Source: a virus. From it: a stretch of DNA of 32,146 nucleotides. Where the stretch lies: IMG/VR virus record IMGVR_UViG_3300002835_000683, positions 1 through 32,146 of that record; one strand, 5' to 3'. A program made the position numbers and the translations under genes. Below, piece after piece: positions 25,979 to 32,146 of the stretch. Numbering within the stretch: position 1 is the stretch's first letter; every line of letters starts with the position of its first letter. Under the pieces are notes generated by a model. It saw nothing but the letters and a program-made list of their open reading frames with translations. It was not told the origin of the DNA and made no database searches.

Positions 25979-28022
25979 CAGCATTGATACTTGGTAGTTT
26001 GGGTGCCAGTACGCTGACCGCATACTTGCCTTGGTTAAACAATTCTGCGCCAGGTCCACTACCAGATCTGAATGACAGGGCAGCATCTGAACCCAACTTA
26101 TGAGCTACACTCATCATTCCTGCTACATCAGCTGGTGTTTGATCAGCCGTAATTGCACCGCTAGACAGTAGGTTAGTGTAATTTTGATTAGTTACTGCTG
26201 ACATCACACTTTCTTGTTCTGTTTTGTTGCTTAAAAAGCTAGTTGCATCGGTGATACTGTTTTTGTTTGTCCAGCTATTAGGGTTAGTCAATTGATCGTT
26301 GCTGGTAACTGTGCTCTTAATATAGCCTTGCTCTTGTAACGCTTTGTAGTCTAATTGATATTTGCCTAGTTTACCATCGCTGCCTGTGGTAGTATAGTCG
26401 TTGCCCTGTCCCAACTGTGACATTAAGGCAGTGGTTTCATCTTTAGTCAGCGAACCAGCTGGTGCAACCGCAGGTGGTTGATTACGAATATCTTTAGGAG
26501 TAGCTGCGTTTTCTACTCCCGCAGTTGAAGTTGTGTCGCTCTTAGTTGCATCGGTACCCGAGAACGAAGCATTGGGTTGTATACCTGGACTTGTCGGAGT
26601 AAATGCCCTGGCTCTAGTACCACGGTCGTAGGGCTCGTGTGTGGGTGCTATTGATACTATAGTTTCTAGTGCGCCGGGTTTACTTGACCACGTACCGCCA
26701 GATCCTGTTACCTCGGGCAGTTTACGGGTTTGTATAGGGGTTATAGCTTTTAATGAATCTGTGCCGCCACTATTCTGTTTAATGCTAGCACCCTCAAGTG
26801 CAATTATGCCTCCGGCCTTAAGACCTATTTTTGCGGCCGAATCTACTTTAAATGCGCCCACCTTAAATTCAGTACCAGAATTTGCAGTTACATTAAATTT
26901 ACCCTCAGCAAGAAAATCTATCAAAGGTGTTTCTAATTTTAGACTAGTACCCGCCTTGATATTAATTTTGCCACCTACATCAAGATTAAAGTCGCCGTCA
27001 GCATGTATGTCAAATGTACCCTCTGTACGCAAGGCCATGCCTCGTTTGCTATAGGCTAAAATTTTACCATCTTTAGTTAATTCTACCCAGCTAAAACCGT
27101 TGGCATGGGCAATATACAGTGACTCGTTGCTGTCGTGCATCAAGATTTGATGACCGCCTGCTGTACGTAATCGAATAAGTTGATCTTCACCAGTAGTGGC
27201 ACCGTCATCCATTAAGAACACGTGTCCACCTTTGCGTGATTTTACCTCAGTATATTTAGAATTTAATTTACCAGCTTCGAGATCTGGCAAATAACTTGGA
27301 TCATCTGCAGGGTCATTTACAGGGCGACCTGGGGTACTAATACCAAATACAAAACTAGGACTTTCTCGTTGGCTACTACTTGAAACTGGGCCACGGACAA
27401 TATCTCTTTCTAAGCCTTGTTTTTGATATATCGAATACTGGTATGTATGTAACGGTTTGTTATTGTTATAAAAGGCGTTGTTAGTAAAATCGCTGGTATA
27501 TTGATTGAACTCCACAACCGGTACAATATCACCTTCTTGAATTTGTTTACGCTGTCCGGGAGTTAAGCTATTACGATCAACATTTGATGTCCCTGCCAGA
27601 CCGGGCATCATATAATGACTTAAATGCGGATTAACGCATGCTAATCCGTAACCACGCAACGGATCGCCAGCTACAAAAATTACAATAATCTGCACGCCGA
27701 TATCTGGTGGAACCATCCACATACCGTAGGTGTGGTGCACTGTACCAAATTTATTTTCTTGGCTAGGGCGATCAGTTGACGATTGTGTCTGACTAGTGTA
27801 ACCTAAAAATGGACTAGTATAACTAACTGTGCGCCAGTTTTTGGGATCGTCCTCGGGACCGCCTAGGTCTGGGATATAAACTTGTAGTCTGCCGCTGCGA
27901 GTTGGGTCTAGGTTATTTTTAATAATACCAATATAAGGATACGGATCAACACGGGTGCCTGCAGCATCTTCACGACGAGCATTCTTAATAACCTTGTTGC
28001 CGGCTCTACTATCTATTGCCAT
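25974..28022 (-). CDS. 5: Baseplate central spike, T4 gp5-like (OB fold, beta-helix, C-terminal lysozyme-like domain)
   Basis: This 682-aa protein corresponds to the membrane-piercing spike at the tail tip. An N-terminal OB-fold is visible (about 25-150: YIGIIKNNLDPTRSGRLQVYIPD, with WMVPPDIGVQIIVIF further on). Residues about 266-414 are short repetitive beta strands (GGHQILMHD, FDIHADGDFNLDVGGKINIK, FKVDSAAKIGLKAG), the triple-stranded beta-helix needle of gp5/VgrG proteins. A flexible Thr/Pro-rich linker follows. The C-terminal region (about 523-682) carries GKLGKYQLDYKALQEQGYI, SWTNKN and a late AGMMSVAHKLGS, which I recognise as a lysozyme-like module common at phage tail tips. The catalytic Glu expected just before GNDY is not visible there (MSQLGQGNDY, residues 534-543). 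The start has an AGGA Shine-Dalgarno nine bases upstream, overlapping the hub gene's stop. T4 gp5 is 575 aa with its lysozyme inserted internally, a different layout. Confidence 0.88.
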   Translation of the reverse strand: MAIDSRAGNKVIKNARREDAAGTRVDPYPYIGIIKNNLDPTRSGRLQVYIPDLGGPEDDPKNWRTVSYTSPFLGYTSQTQSSTDRPSQENKFGTVHHTYGMWMVPPDIGVQIIVIFVAGDPLRGYGLACVNPHLSHYMMPGLAGTSNVDRNSLTPGQRKQIQEGDIVPVVEFNQYTSDFTNNAFYNNNKPLHTYQYSIYQKQGLERDIVRGPVSSSSQRESPSFVFGISTPGRPVNDPADDPSYLPDLEAGKLNSKYTEVKSRKGGHVFLMDDGATTGEDQLIRLRTAGGHQILMHDSNESLYIAHANGFSWVELTKDGKILAYSKRGMALRTEGTFDIHADGDFNLDVGGKINIKAGTSLKLETPLIDFLAEGKFNVTANSGTEFKVGAFKVDSAAKIGLKAGGIIALEGASIKQNSGGTDSLKAITPIQTRKLPEVTGSGGTWSSKPGALETIVSIAPTHEPYDRGTRARAFTPTSPGIQPNASFSGTDATKSDTTSTAGVENAATPKDIRNQPPAVAPAGSLTKDETTALMSQLGQGNDYTTTGSDGKLGKYQLDYKALQEQGYIKSTVTSNDQLTNPNSWTNKNSITDATSFLSNKTEQESVMSAVTNQNYTNLLSSGAITADQTPADVAGMMSVAHKLGSDAALSFRSGSGPGAELFNQGKYAVSVLAPKLPSINAG

Positions 28023-28033
28023 ATCTTATTATC

Positions 28034-31000
28034 CTAATATTGTTGCTCTAATATTGTTTGTCCGCCAACAACAATTGATGGGTTAGGACCTCTTGCAGTT
28101 GTGTTAAACTGCACACTAGACTGAATTGTTGCATTCATACTAAATCCCAGTGCTGGGATCGAATTTGCTGTATCTACTATCTGTTGATTTAGAGATTTTT
28201 GTTGTGCTAGAAGATTTTGTTTTCTTGCCAACAATGTAGCATATTCTTGTGATTTAGCTGCCAGATCTTTTTCACTCAAATCGGCATTGGCTGGATCATC
28301 AGCAATCAACTGATCTTCAACTCTAGTAAGTCCTCTATCAGTGGCTCTGTATGAGTTATAAACACTATCGCGTTGTATTACCAGGTCCTTAACTTGTTGT
28401 GCTATTACTTTTGCTTTACCTAAGAACTGTGCATTATTATCTGCTTCGGTTGGAACTGGCGGCGGCACTATAGCGGCTGGGGCATTTTGATTATTAATAT
28501 CGGTTGCAACTCCGGCGGCCCTAACAGCTGCCAAATCTTGTTGTTGTGTAGATGGTGCAGCCTCTGCGTTATTTGCTATAGATACCTCTTGTTCTTGCCC
28601 TGGAATTTGATCAACAGCAGTATCAGTTGCTGTAGCAGTATCTGTTGTTGGCGGATTAGGTGCTTGCTGTACTGGAGTTGCAGCCACAGTAGCTGAGCCA
28701 GGTCGTTCTGCCGATTGATTGTTATTTCTACTTACATAGTCAAAGGCTACCTGTCTTGGTATTCTAGTCATCGTAAGCTCTTGAGTAAATTGTCCTTTAG
28801 TAAATGTGCTAGTTACACTAAGCACTTGGTACAATCCGCTGAACACGCTATTTCTCTCGCCCGCATCATATTTCATAAAGCCTGTGCTATCATCTATGTC
28901 TCTAGGGACCTTAAACAACACTTGCACGTATAAACTACCGTCATCCATCACAAGACTGCCGCCATCAGGTAGTAGACGTTTGTCAATTTCTGAACTAACT
29001 CTTAAAGAATTTGAAGTGTCTGCACCGTAAAATATATCGTCTTGTTTAATGTAGTCAGGATCACCAATGATAGTCATTTTTACCCTAAGCATATCTGCTT
29101 CACTACTACTCATAATACTATCTGCTAGATCAGCTGCACCGACTTCTTTAGCAGTACTTGGATTACCTGTAGCCACTGCTTTAGAGTTTTGCACAACAGG
29201 TTTCATTACTAGAGGCATTACCGCGTCATAGTTAATACCTTTAGGCGCATCGCCTCCCGAATAGTTAGGAGCATTTTGAAATTCATAATTTGTAGTAATA
29301 CTATCGCCTGTAGGATTTTGGCTAGCCATGCTACTTCTATAAGCAGTTTGTTGAGTATAATATAATGTATTAAACACAATATCTAAATGAATGATATCGC
29401 TATTCTTTCCTGTAAAGAAATAGTTGTATGCCTTAACTGGTGTAACTACTGTTCCTTGCGGCGCAATATCGCTACGTAAGTTATACATCTTATAAGGCTT
29501 AACAGTGTAGGTTACTTCTTTAGCTTGTATTTTTCTTATTTTATCAAAGCCCAACGGTCTAACCTTAGGAATAATTCTAAACCATTTAAGTGGCTTATCT
29601 TTCATTGCATCTTTGCGGGCTTTATATTCTTCATTGGATATACCGTCAGGTAATACCAATTGGTCGTGAATATAAGAACTATTACGTATTACATATTCTA
29701 ATAATTTGTCAATTGTTGTACCATAATTAATACTAAAAATACCCCTACTAGTATCATATGTGTTTTGACTACTGCCAATGTCGGCCATTCTCATACTAAC
29801 AGCATCTTTGATGTTTTCGTTTTTCTTCATTGGGGTTTCTTTAGGAGTATTACGTTTATCTTCTATAAACGTTGCTGTTCCTAAGATGTCTTGCCCTGTG
29901 TCGGGGTCAGGTAAGAATTCAAAACGATATACATCTGCTATGGCTATTTTGCCTGCGTCTTTTAAACCTTTGTAGTAGGCATTGATAGCGGTGCCAAACG
30001 AGTCAGCATTAAGTGTTGCAGGTGTGCCTGTGGATGGGGAGGTTGATTCCCGCTGATTAGTGTCAAACTGCTGTATAGCTTGATTAAGGCCGCCAACAGA
30101 TGTGCCTTCACTGCTCTGAAAGAAATCAACTATAGTTCGTGATGTTACTTCCATGTTAGCTGGCACTGTTACTGTAGTGCTTTCAAATGCAGCATGGCCA
30201 TACGGTGATGCTCTAAAGTCATATACGGCGCCACGTTCTGTAATCCTAATGCCTAATTTATTGAGTTTAATTGGGAAACGTTTTTGTAATTCCGGAACCG
30301 CCCCAGTAATTTCCCCGGCATCGTCAATGGCAAAAAAATCAATCTGTACTAGATAGGGCATGTCAAGATAATTACTACCACCCAAATCTTCAGTAGTTTT
30401 GATAATTCTCTCAACCATTGTAAAGCCATACGGCTCTATAATTTCAAAATTGCAGCTAATGGCATTTGTATTGCCCGATTCGTCATTGGGACTTATGATA
30501 GTCTTCATACTGAAGTTTTCAAAATAGAAATCCTCAATCCAATTTTTATTACGTTGGAAATTAGCACTATGGCGCCCTGCACTGGCTATAATGACATTTT
30601 TAGCCGAGTATTCCTGCGTTACAACTAAATTATCGTATTCTTCATTGGTCATCATGTGTAGACTTAAAGAATAGATATAACTGGCATATCGATGTAGTCT
30701 ATTAGGTATTGGTGGCGCATTTTGCACTATAAAAATATCGGTGCCGGGAGTTGCTCTATCAACGTTATCTGATTCAGACGGTATTGGTCCGGTCCAAGGC
30801 ACGCCTGATAAGCTAGGTGCTGCAATTGGGTTTGAGCCCGGAGCCGCCTGGCCGGCTTTGGCACCTTTTAATTGGAAATGAGGTAAATCTTTAAAGTTCT
30901 TCCAATTGCCGCCCCACTCTAAACCTAATCCTTCACCAATTTTACCAATTTGTTGCCAGGTAGCTTGTGAAGCATGATATCCACCATTTACAGGAATAAC

Positions 31001-31222
31001 ATCAAATGCCTGCCCTGTTTCGTGTATACCCTGGCCACCTTTAAGATTTGTAACAATTTGCCCAGGAGCAGTGCGTCCTTGCGCATATAGTGTATTTTGT
31101 TCTGCAGAAGTTCTTAGTGTGCTGGTAAGTTTAATTGGCACCCCTGCGGCAGCACAAGCGTCGATGAGCTGTTGAGCTAGTTTTTGTGTAGCTGGGGTTA
31201 GTGACGTTATTCGATTATCCAT
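28034..31222 (-). CDS. Baseplate hub-like protein with N-terminal M15 peptidoglycan peptidase domain
   Basis: This 1062-aa multidomain protein begins (residues 1-120) with a peptidase of the VanY / L-alanyl-D-glutamate endopeptidase type (M15). Predicted zinc ligands are H67 and D74 (GIHETGQAFD) and H115, with catalytic D112 (DLPHF). The spacings (7 and 3 residues) match the T5 and Ply500 endolysins, and the LRTSAEQNTLYAQGRT segment is also typical. Residues about 165-820 form the structural core, ending in LYQVLSVTSTFTKGQF and a TMTRIPRQ strand, as in tail hub proteins. A Pro/Thr/Ala-rich linker (about 830-920), a Gln-rich coiled coil (about 928-1017) and a short tail follow. Its place between the gp53-like and gp5-like genes is that of gpD/gp27 hubs, so I infer it forms the hub under the spike. 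T4 gp27 is only 391 aa and has no peptidase. A GAGAAG Shine-Dalgarno lies upstream. The peptidase call is strong; the hub role is inferred. Confidence 0.75.
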   Translation of the reverse strand: MDNRITSLTPATQKLAQQLIDACAAAGVPIKLTSTLRTSAEQNTLYAQGRTAPGQIVTNLKGGQGIHETGQAFDVIPVNGGYHASQATWQQIGKIGEGLGLEWGGNWKNFKDLPHFQLKGAKAGQAAPGSNPIAAPSLSGVPWTGPIPSESDNVDRATPGTDIFIVQNAPPIPNRLHRYASYIYSLSLHMMTNEEYDNLVVTQEYSAKNVIIASAGRHSANFQRNKNWIEDFYFENFSMKTIISPNDESGNTNAISCNFEIIEPYGFTMVERIIKTTEDLGGSNYLDMPYLVQIDFFAIDDAGEITGAVPELQKRFPIKLNKLGIRITERGAVYDFRASPYGHAAFESTTVTVPANMEVTSRTIVDFFQSSEGTSVGGLNQAIQQFDTNQRESTSPSTGTPATLNADSFGTAINAYYKGLKDAGKIAIADVYRFEFLPDPDTGQDILGTATFIEDKRNTPKETPMKKNENIKDAVSMRMADIGSSQNTYDTSRGIFSINYGTTIDKLLEYVIRNSSYIHDQLVLPDGISNEEYKARKDAMKDKPLKWFRIIPKVRPLGFDKIRKIQAKEVTYTVKPYKMYNLRSDIAPQGTVVTPVKAYNYFFTGKNSDIIHLDIVFNTLYYTQQTAYRSSMASQNPTGDSITTNYEFQNAPNYSGGDAPKGINYDAVMPLVMKPVVQNSKAVATGNPSTAKEVGAADLADSIMSSSEADMLRVKMTIIGDPDYIKQDDIFYGADTSNSLRVSSEIDKRLLPDGGSLVMDDGSLYVQVLFKVPRDIDDSTGFMKYDAGERNSVFSGLYQVLSVTSTFTKGQFTQELTMTRIPRQVAFDYVSRNNNQSAERPGSATVAATPVQQAPNPPTTDTATATDTAVDQIPGQEQEVSIANNAEAAPSTQQQDLAAVRAAGVATDINNQNAPAAIVPPPVPTEADNNAQFLGKAKVIAQQVKDLVIQRDSVYNSYRATDRGLTRVEDQLIADDPANADLSEKDLAAKSQEYATLLARKQNLLAQQKSLNQQIVDTANSIPALGFSMNATIQSSVQFNTTARGPNPSIVVGGQTILEQQY

Positions 31223-31234
31223 TGATACTTCTCA

Positions 31235-31537
31235 TTAAAGCCCTAAACTTGCTACTAGATTTTGTTTTTGTGGGATATAGATAGTTACCCCGGGCTCAAA
31301 ATCATATATAGGGTCTTGAATAACATTGGGGTTTCGTATAGCAAATACCCACCATAGTTTAGGGTCGCCGTATAAGTCGTAGGCTAATAGGTCGGGACGT
31401 TGTTTATAGATAACATCAATTTGATATTGTACATCTTTTGGATCAATGGGTATGCTAGGAATTGTAGCCACATCCATAAAAAACCCATAAAAATCTGTTT
31501 TTGAATAGGGACTGGCTTTGCCGTAGTTTGTTGCCAT
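31235..31537 (-). CDS. 53: Baseplate wedge protein, T4 gp53-like (short form)
   Basis: This is a 100-aa protein. The diagnostic region is residues 45-92: a Tyr/Arg-Pro-Asp segment (KQRPDLLAYDLYG), then DPKLWWVFAIRNPN and a closing EPGVTIYIP strand. This is the LysM-like fold seen in gp53 and the LysM-type tail proteins of contractile injection systems. gp53 joins wedges into the closed baseplate. The start overlaps the stop of the tube-cap gene by one base, and the hub-like gene follows after 12 bases, so the three are co-translated. At 100 aa it is about half of T4 gp53 (196 aa) and looks like little more than the LysM-like core plus a 30-aa lead. There is no signal peptide or membrane segment. 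The family call is fairly secure from the core pattern; equivalence to T4 gp53 rather than another LysM baseplate protein rests on its position. Confidence 0.8.
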   Translation of the reverse strand: MATNYGKASPYSKTDFYGFFMDVATIPSIPIDPKDVQYQIDVIYKQRPDLLAYDLYGDPKLWWVFAIRNPNVIQDPIYDFEPGVTIYIPQKQNLVASLGL

Positions 31538-32146
31538 TAGATAAATCCTCCTGCACCAGTATCGCTGTTAGCTAGTAAAAACCCCTGTGCAAATTTATTA
31601 AGATCAAAGTTGTCAGCAAGATTTTTACGACTGTACATCGGTTGTAATGTTATAGACACCGAACTTCTTGTTGGCAATCGTGATGTTGTAGTAATTGTAT
31701 TATATTCTGTTTTTGTAGTATTGGCTTTGGCATTGTTGGCTGCTAATTTAGCATCACCTGCTGCAGACCCGGTAGATCCCCAATTTGGCGCATAAATTTC
31801 TCCGTTGGGTCCAGTAATACTATTAGTTGCCAAGTCTGGCGTAGTATTATTTGTCACACTTGGTGGCGAAATCTGCGACTCTTGCAGAGTGGTTCTACTA
31901 ATAGGCACTTGAATATAGTCAACATCATCCGGCAATGTATGTTGGAATGATGTAACCGCACAAGGTATGTGTGGGAAATAGTGACTACCATATCCATCTA
32001 AGAACACAATCGGCGGCGGATTACCTACGTTATCACCTTGTCCAAAGAACATCTTAGTAGCACTGCGGAAAAAGTATATTGCGGCCATCAAATACTGCCC
32101 GTCGCTGGGGTTTTGTACTGTAAAGTCTCCACTAATCGTAATAGCT
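31537..32146 (-). CDS. 48: Tail-tube cap / tube initiator, T4 gp48/gp54 family (5' end cut by window edge)
   Basis: In T4, gp48 and gp54 cap the baseplate hub and start tail-tube polymerisation. The frame stays open to the window edge, giving 202 codons here. An in-frame ATG at 32088 and a TTG at 32091 exist, but 18 further sense codons precede them (reading ITISGDFTVQNPSDGQYL), so the true start lies outside the window. Family features I recognise are an ISGDF segment, a FFRSATKMFFGQ stretch, a PPPIVFLDGYG turn and the LPDDVDYIQVP strand. T4 gp48 is 364 aa, so roughly the N-terminal third or more is probably missing. The stop overlaps the next start (TAATG), which suggests translational coupling. 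The C-terminal half has a Ser/Thr/Asn-rich low-complexity part. gp48 and gp54 are paralogues and I cannot tell which this is. No function other than structural is suggested. Confidence 0.75.
   Translation of the reverse strand, partial: AITISGDFTVQNPSDGQYLMAAIYFFRSATKMFFGQGDNVGNPPPIVFLDGYGSHYFPHIPCAVTSFQHTLPDDVDYIQVPISRTTLQESQISPPSVTNNTTPDLATNSITGPNGEIYAPNWGSTGSAAGDAKLAANNAKANTTKTEYNTITTTSRLPTRSSVSITLQPMYSRKNLADNFDLNKFAQGFLLANSDTGAGGFI

Noticed and set aside
26641-27054. Plus-strand open frame of 137 codons opposite the spike gene
   Set aside because: It lies wholly inside the recognised gp5-type gene on the other strand, has no ribosome site or homologous motif, and its composition is the mirror of the beta-helix repeats.
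32089-32091. TTG or ATG start for the tube-cap gene inside the window
   Set aside because: Eighteen sense codons with family-like sequence (ISGDF) continue upstream to the window edge, so the gene is truncated by the window.
1-32146. Programmed frameshift or gene break in the giant protein or elsewhere
   Set aside because: The 14.6-kb frame is uninterrupted, and every gene junction is a normal stop/start with short spacing.
1-32146. Auxiliary metabolic genes, defence or anti-defence genes, tRNAs, CRISPR arrays, integration sites
   Set aside because: I looked for these on both strands and found no sequence supporting any of them; the window is entirely structural.

Overview
The window is a continuous stretch of the tail and baseplate module of a T4-like myovirus (contractile-tailed Caudoviricetes). 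All 14 supported genes are on the minus strand and tightly packed: most gaps are under 20 bases and the largest is 56. There is no tRNA, integrase, transposase, CRISPR array or cellular gene. The AT-rich composition, gene order and fibre proteins resemble the marine and freshwater T4-like phages (cyanophage and Pelagibacter-phage type) rather than coliphage T4. The sequence does not identify the host; peptidoglycan-cutting tail domains fit a Gram-negative bacterium.

Transcription runs from high to low coordinates. (i) 32146-25585, tube cap and hub: a 5'-truncated gp48/gp54-type tube cap, a short gp53-type wedge protein, a 1062-aa hub-like protein with a complete M15 (VanY/Ply500-type) peptidase at its N-terminus, a gp5-type OB-fold/beta-helix spike, and gp25. 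(ii) 25533-7522, wedge: an enlarged gp6 (1139 aa) and a 4857-aa giant protein filling 45% of the window. The giant sits where T4 has gp7 and contains what reads as a complete seven-blade FG-GAP beta-propeller. (iii) 7508-379, distal baseplate and fibres: a 53-aa mini-protein that duplicates a motif of the gene after it, that 204-aa conserved structural protein, three fibre proteins sharing an N-terminal domain, a Gly/Asn-rich tip-like protein and a 306-aa structural protein. A hairpin-plus-T-run terminator then ends the unit, and a last 104-aa gene follows.

Together the genes build the spike, hub, wedges and host-recognition fibres. GATAAATA, one base from the T4 late-promoter box TATAAATA, occurs at four gene starts and is the best candidate late promoter. 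The most notable points are the apparent move of lytic activity (an intact peptidase in the hub, while the spike's C-terminal lysozyme-like domain seems to lack its catalytic Glu), the propeller inside the giant wedge protein, and the 53-aa motif duplicate. T4-family assignments rest on residue patterns recalled from those families, since no search could be run.
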